NCBI GenBank assembly: GCA_009774215.1
Contig: VSNH01000014.1
Span: 1-40,065, forward strand
Direction: 5' to 3'
Length of the DNA stretch: 40,065 nt
From: Lachnospiraceae bacterium
GTDB taxonomy: Bacteria > Bacillota > Clostridia > Lachnospirales > Lachnospiraceae
Part shown: in pieces, positions 25,114-33,600 of the stretch
Layout of the letters: each line of letters begins with the position of its first letter
How positions within the stretch are numbered: the first letter of the stretch is position 1
Notes under the pieces: generated by a model
The model's database searches: none
Seen by the model: the letters and a program-made list of their open reading frames with translations, nothing else
What the model was told of the DNA's origin: nothing
Program-made: the position numbers and the translations under genes

Positions 25114-26052
25114 CTATACGTCCAAAAAAGCTGCTATAAATTTGACCGGATCATACAGCAATTCAATATTCCTTTCCACCTCTTCAACTGACCAGTCCCA
25201 CCATTTGATTTTCAAAAGTATATATATCTCCTTTGGACTAAACCGATACCGAATTACCTTAGCCGGAACACCTCCCACAATTGCATACGGTTCCACATCC
25301 TTCGTCACTACCGCGCCAGCAGCGATCACAGCTCCATCCCCGATATATACCCCCGGAAGGATACTGACATTTGCCCCGATCCAAACATCATTTCCAATAA
25401 CCACCGGTCTGTTATCCCTTAATTCGCTATTTTCAAAGAGCGCATTATTTTTATGTCTTCCGTATTTTTTTATATACGCCTGCCGTATGTCATGTTGTTC
25501 CCAAGCATAAAAGCCTGCATTATCCAGAAACGGGCTCGTCGTTATACAGTCTAATGAATGGTTGTTCCAAATTTTTGCAGTTCCGTTAATGGAACAATAC
25601 CGCCCAATTGACTCTGCAATGGGATAATACTCTAATAATTCCCGATATCCGTATGTATATCTCCCTACCCTGCATCCTCTGTACATAATATCCTCAGTAT
25701 GACAGGCCGTATTTTCCGACACATAAAAGCAATCCTTCACTGTATAATCCATCTGCTTCAGTTCATCCGATATTCCGCTGTCATATCTGATAACTGCAAC
25801 GATAATGTAATCCTTCCCCGGAGCCACTGCTTTTGGAAGCTTTACTGGATAACCAAGATATTCCTCCATTTCTTCGGCCCGCCTATCAATAAATCCAGCA
25901 ATCAAAACGTGATGGTCACACAACACCTTTTCAAGTATGGCTCCGCCGTTTCCGGCACCCCAGATATAGATATTCCTGCCGTTTACATTTGCTAACATTC
26001 TATTAAACTTTGTGGCACACATTTCTTCAAAACTTTGATTGATCATTTTCAT
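25114..26052 (-). CDS. Hexapeptide O-acetyltransferase with N-terminal Rossmann module
   Basis: The protein has 312 residues. Residues about 22-115 form the Rossmann module (RNIYIWGAGNGGAIL, then IAGFIDRR and YIIVAVIR). The C-terminal 190 residues are a left-handed beta-helix acetyltransferase of the CatB/NodL type: VVIGNDVWIGANVSILPGV, IGDGAVIAAGAVVTKDV and PYAIVGGVPAKVIRYRF, with the catalytic-type His in NNHSLDCIT. It would O-acetylate a sugar using acetyl-CoA. The Rossmann-plus-beta-helix order is reminiscent of PglD/NeuD acyltransferases, but the insertion between the two halves is longer here. GGGAAAT precedes the ATG. Confidence 0.88.
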   Translation of the reverse strand: MKMINQSFEEMCATKFNRMLANVNGRNIYIWGAGNGGAILEKVLCDHHVLIAGFIDRRAEEMEEYLGYPVKLPKAVAPGKDYIIVAVIRYDSGISDELKQMDYTVKDCFYVSENTACHTEDIMYRGCRVGRYTYGYRELLEYYPIAESIGRYCSINGTAKIWNNHSLDCITTSPFLDNAGFYAWEQHDIRQAYIKKYGRHKNNALFENSELRDNRPVVIGNDVWIGANVSILPGVYIGDGAVIAAGAVVTKDVEPYAIVGGVPAKVIRYRFSPKEIYILLKIKWWDWSVEEVERNIELLYDPVKFIAAFLDV

Positions 26053-26067
26053 ATTTCCCTTTTAGGC

Positions 26068-27222
26068 TTAAAACGCCATGAAAGTATCGCAAAATCTGCA
26101 GTGCTCCCACCTTGCGCGTCCTTGTGCTATACATTCTCTTACATGATTGTATTGTGATCCATACCATACATCTAATATTGTTTCATGTGTCAGATCCCCC
26201 ATCGTACATTTTCCGCTCGGATCGTTGCAGCACAAAGATACTTTTCCATCCGGCCGCACCACAAACTGCTGAAATGGCAGAGCACATGTAGCATTTTCAT
26301 ACGATATCATCTTCTTTCGATTCGGCGCATCTCCACCTCTGGAAGTCAAAATTTCATTTGGCTTTCTCATTATAATCACGACCTTTTTCTTCAACTCTGG
26401 ATGTGCTTCAACATATTCTTTAATCTCTTTGCAAGGTCTGATAAGCTGTAATTCTTCACTATAATTATCCAGAATTAATTCATCTAAACTCGGAATCAGA
26501 TCAATGAATTTCTGTATTGTAAACAATGTTCCATTACTGAACATATGGATACGTGCATTCGGTAAATGTTCTCTGGCATATTGATTTAATTCAACAATTC
26601 TTTCATCCAACAACGGCTCATTATTAGAAAACAGCGCCACTCTTCCCGAAAAATTCAATTCCTCTAATTGCGCTATTATATTTTTAAACAAGCCTATTTC
26701 CATTATCTTTTTTTCTCTTTTATCATTCAACTTATTGACTGGGCAGAATGAACAGATTCCATTGCATCGGTTAATCGTCTCTATCTCAATGCTGGTGAAT
26801 AACGGCACATCCTTTTTGATAATATTCACATATTCATCTATGCTCTTTTGCACATCGCTGTTTTTTACGGCATTATTCCACTCATCTTCCGTTTTATCAG
26901 CCCGACCCGCATACGCGTTTTCTACAAGTTCTTCATGATCACAGAACGGGAACCAACAAAATCTATAATCTCTTATTTTATTGTCTTTTAATTGCCGTTC
27001 CATTTCATGTCTGTTAATTCCATTACCTCCGATCCATACCTGATAACCATCTGCAATCTCGAGGTATTTATTAAAAGATATAATTTCAATACCTTCCAAA
27101 AAGCTTCCCTGTTTCTGCGCATCGTTATCGATAATATACTTAAATTTCTCCGCTCCTACTTGCCTTAAAACTTTCTTCCCATACTCACCAGCGCCAAATA
27201 ATATATTTTCTTTTTTTTGCAC
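26068..27222 (-). CDS. Radical SAM/SPASM enzyme with N-terminal Rossmann module
   Basis: The protein has 384 residues from a GTG at 27222, chosen because AGAGGAGG lies ten bases upstream and just after the end of the GT92 gene; the longer frame would overlap it. The Rossmann module (ENILFGAGEYGKKVL, then YIIDNDAQ) occupies residues 1 to about 100. The radical SAM site is C153-x3-C157-x2-C160, followed by FSNNEPLLDERI. A C-terminal SPASM-like region (CALPFQQFVVRPDGKVSLCCND, with CRFCDTF near the end) could bind auxiliary clusters. The substrate is unknown. Two different radical SAM enzymes in one glycan operon is unusual. Confidence 0.83.
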   Translation of the reverse strand: MQKKENILFGAGEYGKKVLRQVGAEKFKYIIDNDAQKQGSFLEGIEIISFNKYLEIADGYQVWIGGNGINRHEMERQLKDNKIRDYRFCWFPFCDHEELVENAYAGRADKTEDEWNNAVKNSDVQKSIDEYVNIIKKDVPLFTSIEIETINRCNGICSFCPVNKLNDKREKKIMEIGLFKNIIAQLEELNFSGRVALFSNNEPLLDERIVELNQYAREHLPNARIHMFSNGTLFTIQKFIDLIPSLDELILDNYSEELQLIRPCKEIKEYVEAHPELKKKVVIIMRKPNEILTSRGGDAPNRKKMISYENATCALPFQQFVVRPDGKVSLCCNDPSGKCTMGDLTHETILDVWYGSQYNHVRECIAQGRARWEHCRFCDTFMAF

Positions 27223-27239
27223 TTTTGTCTTTCCTCCTC

Positions 27240-28553
27240 TTATCTTTTTGACATATTTCTTTTTAGTAAAATCATATATTTGTAAATACTCATATCTATT
27301 GCGCCGCATTTCATGTCATGTTTCATAAAATACATCTCATCATGAGGATTTTTCTTAAAAAAGACATCCCCCTTCGATTTTTTAATATCGTATTCACAAA
27401 CAGATTTTGTAAAATAATGATTGATCTGAATAGGAAAATGATCCCCCGCCGCAATATTCAGATCATCAACGCAAACCTTCCCAAAACAATTTACAGGTGG
27501 AACCACCTTTCCTTTATAACCTGTCCACATTTTATGATGCATCACAACATTCAAAGGATTATTCGGAATAAAGTCATATGCCGTGTTATAAAAGCACTTT
27601 CCAATATTACTATGTTTCCTCCAACTCACCAAAAAATCTTCCGTAACAAGTCCCGTTATATCCCTCTCCCACTTTCCGGCACTGCCAAAAAATTTCCAAT
27701 ATATTATGACGCTTCCCCTATTTTTTTCAAATTTCTTCAAAAAATCATATAAATTATCATAGTCAATCGGTACAATAAACTCGTCAATATCAATAAAACC
27801 GATCCATTTACTCTCATCTCGAAAATTTTTTACGCAGTCTCTGTACGCTGACATTTGTCCCTGTTCATAAGGCCAATTTAAAAATGTTACATCCCCTGCC
27901 TCAATATATGGCTGTAGGATTGCCAAATAATCATCGTTCGAATTATTATTGTACATATAGAAATGCTGTATTCCGACAATTTTATGATACTCTATCCATT
28001 CTTTTAAATATGGTCCTTCATTTTTAAAAATAGCACATACAGACACATCATATTTCTTTTCCATTTTATTGTCCGAATGATGTTGATTCATTAATATCAA
28101 ATAACCAAAAGCTTTTATTCTCGCTTTCAGCATATTATATTTATTATTTAGCGTCTTTTCGCGCGGCACATCATAAATAAATTTTTTATCCTCATACACC
28201 ATCACTGCCCTTTTTTGAATTTCCTGTCTCAACAAACATTCGTCGTTGCAGACTATTATGCTTTCTTCAGAAATTCCATTCATTAGCAGTTGCTTTTTCA
28301 TTTCACCTCCATGATTTATATTTGCAATAATAAATATGGCCTCCGGCCATTTCCGTATTCCCTGATCCGGAGAACATATTTTAATTCCCCTTCTCCTTTT
28401 TCTGTACATCTTTACATTATTATCAATAAACAAGACAGACTGCTTTTTGCACCCCACGACTTTAAGAAGCTTGTATACTAAATCTCCCATCATACCTGCG
28501 CCAAATATTATAATTTTATTATTTTCACGAGCACGGTGCAGAATTCTATCCAT
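27240..28553 (-). CDS. GT92-type glycosyltransferase with N-terminal Rossmann module
   Basis: The protein has 437 residues. Residues about 10-110 are the Rossmann module (KIIIFGAGMMGDLVY, then VLFIDNNVK and IFIIANIN). The catalytic part carries the GT92/DUF23 signatures: DVSVCAIFKNEGPYLKEWIEYHKIVG, HFYMYNNNSND and WIGFIDIDEFIVP, where the D-x-D positions metal and nucleotide sugar. GT92 members are often galactosyltransferases, but the donor here is not determined. GAGGAAAT precedes the ATG. It follows the broken acyltransferase gene at close spacing. Confidence 0.85.
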   Translation of the reverse strand: MDRILHRARENNKIIIFGAGMMGDLVYKLLKVVGCKKQSVLFIDNNVKMYRKRRRGIKICSPDQGIRKWPEAIFIIANINHGGEMKKQLLMNGISEESIIVCNDECLLRQEIQKRAVMVYEDKKFIYDVPREKTLNNKYNMLKARIKAFGYLILMNQHHSDNKMEKKYDVSVCAIFKNEGPYLKEWIEYHKIVGIQHFYMYNNNSNDDYLAILQPYIEAGDVTFLNWPYEQGQMSAYRDCVKNFRDESKWIGFIDIDEFIVPIDYDNLYDFLKKFEKNRGSVIIYWKFFGSAGKWERDITGLVTEDFLVSWRKHSNIGKCFYNTAYDFIPNNPLNVVMHHKMWTGYKGKVVPPVNCFGKVCVDDLNIAAGDHFPIQINHYFTKSVCEYDIKKSKGDVFFKKNPHDEMYFMKHDMKCGAIDMSIYKYMILLKRNMSKR

Positions 28554-28585
28554 AAAATTTCCTCAACACTTCTATAAATTTCAAA

Positions 28586-29309
28586 TTATTGGTTTTCCGC
28601 CACATCTCTTACTACCCTTGCCGGCATTCCCATTACCACTTTATTTGACGGGACATCTTTCGTCACAACAGCTCCAGCGCCCACCATTGCATTTTCTCCT
28701 ATATTGACTCCCGGTAGAATATTAGCGGCTGCACCAACCGTTACATAATTTCCAATCGTCGGGCCCTTTACATGCTTTTCATCATAATCACGCCGTCCCA
28801 TTGTATTGTCATTGCTCGTCACTACCTGCATACTAATAAAAACATGATTCCCTATCTTCATATTGCCCGTAATACTAGCATTATCCATAATCTTTGTACC
28901 GTTTCCAATATATGTATTATAATTAACACACACATTTCTGCCGATAATACAACCGCTTCCAATGTTGCATTCTTCCCTTATTGAGCAAAAAATCTCCCAA
29001 GAGATTATTATTGCCGATTGTACTGCCCGTATAAAGTATCATCCCTGGGCATAAAATACAATTTTCTCCTATGTACAGTTTCTCATATTCCGGTTTTAAC
29101 TTCCTTGACGTAACACCCAGTGAGGTGGGCAGTTTTCCAAAAACACAATGATCATATATCTCACAGCCCCTACTGATAACCGTGTTTGGATATATAACAA
29201 CATAATCATGTATAATAACACCCGCCTCAATTTTAACATTATCATGAATAATCGCTGTTTCTGCTATTTTGGCACTTGCATCGATTTGCTTCATTTCTCT
29301 ATTATTCAT
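28586..29309 (-). pseudogene. Hexapeptide N-acyltransferase split by a one-base frameshift
   Basis: A good AGGAGG site and ATG at 29309 open a frame that reads as a left-handed beta-helix acyltransferase up to ILYTGSTIGNNNLLGDF, then leaves the fold and stops at 28923. The rest of the fold continues in another frame to 28586 (IGNHVFISMQVV, VGAAANILPGVNIGENAMVGAGAVVTKDV). Reading five rather than six A residues at 28987-28992 (plus strand) would fuse them into one protein of about 240 residues. The family and position next to the amino-sugar genes suggest a dTDP-3-amino-sugar N-acetyltransferase (QdtC/FdtC type). A sequencing error cannot be excluded. Confidence 0.8.
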
Positions 29310-29368
29310 TTATGCCACCTCCTCATATATAGGGCAGGCATTTTGAATAATATCAGGATTAGCTGTAT

Positions 29369-30547
29369 TCAGCCCCCAATAAATTCTATGTTATTAAATT
29401 CATGCACCCTTCTCCGTTTGTTTCTCATCACTTTATTTTTCCCTCTCTTTGCACCCAAATCACATAATAATTCCTGCATACGCGAATCTCCCGTGTCATG
29501 ATAAACTTTATCTGCATAATCAAGAGCGCTCTCTCCGACATAATTTTCTTCGTCTATGTCCACACCACACAGCAACAAATACTCTACAATCTCTATATGG
29601 TTATTTTTTGCTGCAATAATCAATAAATTATTTCCCTCTCCGTCTCTTTGGAAGATGGATTTATCTGCAATTCCTATTTCCTTAATCCTACTGATATCTC
29701 CCTTTTTGCAGCATTCCGCCAATTCATCAAACTGATCTTTATATAAAATAATATTGTAATCCTGAGAAGAAACGATCATTGCACACTCATTCTCGTATAA
29801 AATCTTTCCTGCCCCTTTCGCCGAACGTTGCTGCGTTATTCTGGTGTCAATTATGTAACTTTTACATACTTTAGGCAGTTGATATTCTCTAAAAACAAAC
29901 GCGCGGATCTGGTTCTGGATTTCATATGCTTTCCTGTCTAAGTCAATTCGTATGTCCGCATAATCAATCGCATCTTTAGAATAATATGTCGCTTCTGATT
30001 CATTTTGGGGAACACTTCTTTCTGTTCCGTTCATCAATACTTCCAAATATTCTTTTACCAGTTCTGTTCCGTAATATATATATTTAAGATATAAATCACG
30101 GGCTGTATCTTCCCTGTTAATTTGAATTTCTCTCTGGGCAATAATTTCCCCTGTATCAATACCGCTGTCTATCCTATGTAACGTTACTCCCGTTTCATGC
30201 TCTCCATGCAAAATCGGAAGCGCCGATGTATACATTCCCCTATACTTAGGCAACAAAGAGAAATGAATATTGAACAGACGATTGCTCAAAAATTTGTCTG
30301 GTCTTAAAAGGCGATCAAACTCTAATGACAAAAAAAGTAAATCTTTAACAGAATAGATTTCTTTTAATTCATATTCCCGCACATGATTCTTTTGAGCAAA
30401 CGCGCGCAGGGATTTCTGCCATGCATCTTTCCCCGTTTCTGTTCTGTTACATACAACTCCAAGCTGATATCTTTCATCACAGTTATCTAACAAATATTGC
30501 GTAATATTTACCGCAATATTGTTTTTTCCTGCTACTACAATCAACAT
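29369..30547 (-). CDS. Sugar N-formyltransferase with C-terminal ankyrin repeats (QdtF-like)
   Basis: The protein has 392 residues. The formyltransferase domain (1 to about 200) has FNIHFSLLPKYRG, where N-x-H is catalytic, and HRIDSGIDTGEIIAQ, including the third catalytic Asp. After a linker, residues about 275-365 contain ankyrin-type repeats (DGEGNNLLIIAAKNNHIEIVEYLLLCGVD and ENYVGESALDYA). The same order is known for QdtF, the N-formyltransferase for dTDP-3-amino-3,6-dideoxyglucose, and the neighbouring ketoisomerase and aminotransferase genes provide that substrate type. N10-formyl-tetrahydrofolate would be the donor. The C-terminus is very basic (KRGKNKVMRNKRRR). GGAG lies nine bases before the ATG, and the gene follows the ketoisomerase stop by three bases. 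Confidence 0.85.
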   Translation of the reverse strand: MLIVVAGKNNIAVNITQYLLDNCDERYQLGVVCNRTETGKDAWQKSLRAFAQKNHVREYELKEIYSVKDLLFLSLEFDRLLRPDKFLSNRLFNIHFSLLPKYRGMYTSALPILHGEHETGVTLHRIDSGIDTGEIIAQREIQINREDTARDLYLKYIYYGTELVKEYLEVLMNGTERSVPQNESEATYYSKDAIDYADIRIDLDRKAYEIQNQIRAFVFREYQLPKVCKSYIIDTRITQQRSAKGAGKILYENECAMIVSSQDYNIILYKDQFDELAECCKKGDISRIKEIGIADKSIFQRDGEGNNLLIIAAKNNHIEIVEYLLLCGVDIDEENYVGESALDYADKVYHDTGDSRMQELLCDLGAKRGKNKVMRNKRRRVHEFNNIEFIGG

Positions 30548-30550
30548 CTT

Positions 30551-30988
30551 CTATTTCTCCATTCGGATTTCTTTTTCAAAAATGAAGTACTCCCTGATAT
30601 ACTCATTCGGATCATAATGTTCACTGGCAATAACAAGCAGGACAGAATCTGCGCTAAAATCATACATTTCTTTCCATACCATGGTCGGTAGATAGATTCC
30701 CGTATGCGGCCTGTTCAAAAAATATATAGCTTCGTTTCCCTCTCCGTCTTTCACCCTAATTTTGCTCGAGCCGGCAACATTTATCATTACAAACTCAGTT
30801 TTTCTATTGGCATGGCATCCACGAACTACATCTGAATCCGAGCCATAAATATAGAAAACTCTTTTTATCTCAAAGGGAATATCTTTTCCGCCTCCTTCTG
30901 CCACTACAAGTTGTCCCCGTTCATCACCCTTTTGTTGAAAATCCAGCATCCTTACTAAGTTCATATTATGTATATGTACACCTTCCAT
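30551..30988 (-). CDS. dTDP-4-keto-6-deoxyhexose 3,4-ketoisomerase (QdtA/FdtA-type cupin)
   Basis: This 145-residue single cupin has the signatures of sugar 3,4-ketoisomerases: DERGQLVVAEGG, RVFYIYGSDSDVVRGCHANRK with the catalytic histidine, INVAGSSKIRVKDG, YLPTMVWKEMYDFS and LLVIASEHYDPNEYIREY. It would move the keto group of dTDP-4-keto-6-deoxyglucose from C4 to C3 to prepare for amination. Whether the product has gluco (QdtA) or galacto (FdtA) configuration cannot be judged from sequence. The ATG at 30988 is preferred because GGGGA lies ten bases upstream; a TTG nine bases before it is the alternative. No rmlA or rmlB is in the window. Confidence 0.88.
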   Translation of the reverse strand: MEGVHIHNMNLVRMLDFQQKGDERGQLVVAEGGGKDIPFEIKRVFYIYGSDSDVVRGCHANRKTEFVMINVAGSSKIRVKDGEGNEAIYFLNRPHTGIYLPTMVWKEMYDFSADSVLLVIASEHYDPNEYIREYFIFEKEIRMEK

Positions 30989-31019
30989 AATTAACAATTC
31001 CCCATTCTTTTATATTTCA

Positions 31020-32114
31020 CTAAAACAGATTGATTGCATTAATTACCTTGGATTGCTCCTCCATTGTCATACCATTATATAGTGGCAAAGACAAAACCTC
31101 CTCCGCATATTCTTCCGTAATCGGCAAATCCCCTCGTTTATATCCCAAATACTGATACGCTTCTGATAAATGCGGGGGCACAGGATAATGAATTATCACA
31201 CCAATTTTTTCTTCCTCCAACCATTTCATCAATGCATGTCTCTCTTTGCAACGTATTACAAATTGATGCCATACATGTGTTGCTCCTTCTCTGACATGTG
31301 GAACTTCAATTTTATCATTATGAATATCTTCTAAATATCTGTTACACTGCCGTTCCCTTTCCGCTTCCAGCTCTCGCAAATGAGAAAGCTTTACCCGAAG
31401 AAGTCCGGCTTGTATTTCATCTAATCTTGAATTTACTCCTACAACTTTGTTATAGTAACGCTTTTCACTTCCATAATTGCGAAGCATCCTGACATTGGCA
31501 CATATTTTATCATCATTAGATACGATTGCTCCGGCATCTCCGAATGCACCAAGATTTTTAGACGGATAGAATGAAAAACATCCAACATCTCCAAAAGAAC
31601 CTGTCATTTTCCCCTGAAAGCATGCACCATGCGATTGTGCGCAATCTTCTACAACTTTTAATCCATACTTTTGTGCAATCTTCATTATGGGCGGCATATT
31701 GGATGCCTGTCCATATAAATGCACAACTAAAATGGCTTTCGTTCTTTCTGTGATTTTTCCCTCAATTTTTTCGACCTCCAAATTATAATACTCATCCGGC
31801 TCTACAAAAATAGGTGTAGCACCATTGATACTAATCCCCATTACACTTGCTATATAAGTATTACCTTGTACTATTACCTCATCCCCGGGACCTATTTTAA
31901 GCGCACGAAATGCAAGACATAATGCATCCAAACCACTGGCGACACCCACACAATCATCTGCTCCGACAAACGCTGCAAATTCCTTTTCAAATGCTTCTAC
32001 CTCTGGTCCCAATACATACCATCCGGATCTCATAATTTCTAATATTTTCTTCTCATATTCATCTTGAAATCTATAAAATCCTCTATCCAATCGGTTTTGC
32101 ATAATATGTATCAT
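31020..32114 (-). CDS. DegT/DnrJ/EryC1 sugar aminotransferase (QdtB/FdtB-like)
   Basis: This 364-residue PLP enzyme would aminate C3 of a dTDP-3-keto-6-deoxyhexose. It shows the family's VASGLDALCLAFRAL cofactor loop, VHLYGQ, VVEDCAQSHGA with the PLP-pairing Asp, and FYPSKNLGAFGDAGAIV with the Schiff-base lysine. The NYGSEKRYYN and VNSRLDEIQAGLLRVKL segments are also typical. The PSKNLGA.GDAGA form matches 3-aminotransferases such as QdtB and FdtB. Together with the next two genes it forms a short dTDP-3-amino-3,6-dideoxyhexose pathway. The ATG at 32114 is used; an in-frame ATG four codons later is possible. Confidence 0.9.
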   Translation of the reverse strand: MIHIMQNRLDRGFYRFQDEYEKKILEIMRSGWYVLGPEVEAFEKEFAAFVGADDCVGVASGLDALCLAFRALKIGPGDEVIVQGNTYIASVMGISINGATPIFVEPDEYYNLEVEKIEGKITERTKAILVVHLYGQASNMPPIMKIAQKYGLKVVEDCAQSHGACFQGKMTGSFGDVGCFSFYPSKNLGAFGDAGAIVSNDDKICANVRMLRNYGSEKRYYNKVVGVNSRLDEIQAGLLRVKLSHLRELEAERERQCNRYLEDIHNDKIEVPHVREGATHVWHQFVIRCKERHALMKWLEEEKIGVIIHYPVPPHLSEAYQYLGYKRGDLPITEEYAEEVLSLPLYNGMTMEEQSKVINAINLF

Positions 32115-32160
32115 AATAAGTGATCCCTTATCTCTTTCCCAATACCCTTTGTGCTCTCTA

Positions 32161-33600
32161 TCACAGTAACCCTAATTTTCGTTTTAACCATATTAGCGGA
32201 TGTCTTCGATATACCCACCTATTTCTTGAATTGCCTATCGTTTTTACATAGAGATCTTTTGATGCCCTTTTCTTATAAATGTCAAGAAATGACTGTATAT
32301 CTGTATCTTCTAAATGCCCCTTATATTTTGAATCTTGATGTAATATAATAGACTCTAACACTTCCTTAAAATCGTTTTCTGAAATCACCTGATCATCCAA
32401 ATCGTTCTTAACCGATTGATAATATTCTTCATCACTCATAATATAATCAATAAATTTACAAATCTCATCAACAGAATCCGAAATAAAATTTGCTTTTTCA
32501 GGATGCAATACCAGTGTCGCCGGATTCGCAAGAGGAGTATCCATATTACATAAAGAAACAGGGATACATTTGTTTGTAATAGCGTACTGCGCCATCAGTG
32601 CCCCAAACATCGGATATGTAGATAAATAAAATTTTGCAAGTTTCATAACCTGATCTAAATCTTTTCGCTCATCAATTTGAAAAAATCTTTTGGGGTACTT
32701 TTTTTTCAAACGTTCTAATATCTCATTATTTCCGTTTCCCGCGAAGACAAAATACATATCTTGATTTTTATTCAAAATATAGCACACCAAATCTTCATAC
32801 AGCGTACTTCCCTCAATTTTATAAGGGCTTCCCCCTGAGAAAACAAATTCATGTTTTTTATAATCAAAAGGCATCCCTTCAAAACTGTATTCTTCTCTTT
32901 TCTCTGGATAATACGGTAACAGCAATACTTTATCCTTATCAAATATTCTGTATGTTACTGCGGCATTATAACCTACATTACGAAAACCTATTACGTAATC
33001 GGTAGCACATTTTCCTAACCAAAATGCATGATCAGTCAAATCAACCAAAAATCGTATTGTTCTACCATTTATCGTTGAAAATGTTCCTATTCCACCTACA
33101 TCGTCTGGTGTCGTATAAATAAAGATACATTTGGGTGAAATATTTTGGACGATATCTCTTAATTCCCTCATCCGATCAAGGATATTGTTTGAAGTGATTT
33201 TTATAAAATCAACATTCCTTGTTGAAAATTTTTTATGAATTTCATTGTAATCAGGAGCCCATTTATACATGATCCATGTTACTTCAAATCCCAGATCACA
33301 TAATGCTTTTACATAGATACCAGCCAGCCCTCTTGCCGCCAGTGCAAAACCATCATAAAATATAACCTTATTTTGATTTATCTGCTGCAATTTAGTCTCG
33401 CCTAATAATTTCAAACTGGCATCTGCAGTAATCATTTCCAGCTCATTGTCTGTTAACCTATAATTGATGGTATAATAAAAGCATGTTAAATATCGCAAAT
33501 AACATATAGTTTTGTATATGTCTTCCTTTTCCCACGCTTTTTTTAGTTCCTTCTTGCCTTTCTCCAATTCCTTTTCAAAACTGCGATATTGAAAATTCAT
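32161..33600 (-). CDS. GT4/GT-B-like glycosyltransferase
   Basis: This 479-residue cytoplasmic protein has a helical N-terminal segment of about 85 residues. Then comes a GT-B-like fold: KVIFYDGFALAARGLAGIYVKAL with the acceptor-domain glycine loop, FLVDLTDHAFWLGK, VLLLPYYPEKREEYSF, EFVFSGGSPYKIEGSTLYEDLV at the donor-domain start, and YFVFAGNGNNEI. The C-terminal E-x7-E motif of GT4 is replaced by STYPMFGALMAQYAITNKCIPV, so it is a divergent member. A basic tail (RRHPLIWLKRKLGLL) may touch the membrane. It begins directly after the stop of the propeller-fusion gene, with AGGGAGA upstream. Confidence 0.7.
   Translation of the reverse strand: MNFQYRSFEKELEKGKKELKKAWEKEDIYKTICYLRYLTCFYYTINYRLTDNELEMITADASLKLLGETKLQQINQNKVIFYDGFALAARGLAGIYVKALCDLGFEVTWIMYKWAPDYNEIHKKFSTRNVDFIKITSNNILDRMRELRDIVQNISPKCIFIYTTPDDVGGIGTFSTINGRTIRFLVDLTDHAFWLGKCATDYVIGFRNVGYNAAVTYRIFDKDKVLLLPYYPEKREEYSFEGMPFDYKKHEFVFSGGSPYKIEGSTLYEDLVCYILNKNQDMYFVFAGNGNNEILERLKKKYPKRFFQIDERKDLDQVMKLAKFYLSTYPMFGALMAQYAITNKCIPVSLCNMDTPLANPATLVLHPEKANFISDSVDEICKFIDYIMSDEEYYQSVKNDLDDQVISENDFKEVLESIILHQDSKYKGHLEDTDIQSFLDIYKKRASKDLYVKTIGNSRNRWVYRRHPLIWLKRKLGLL

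Noticed and set aside
28985..28995. Programmed ribosomal frameshifting as an explanation of the split acyltransferase
   Set aside because: The T-TTT-TTG heptamer would favour a -1 shift, but a -1 shift reaches a stop within three codons. Restoration needs the loss of one base (+1 direction), and six identical bases are short for transcriptional slippage.
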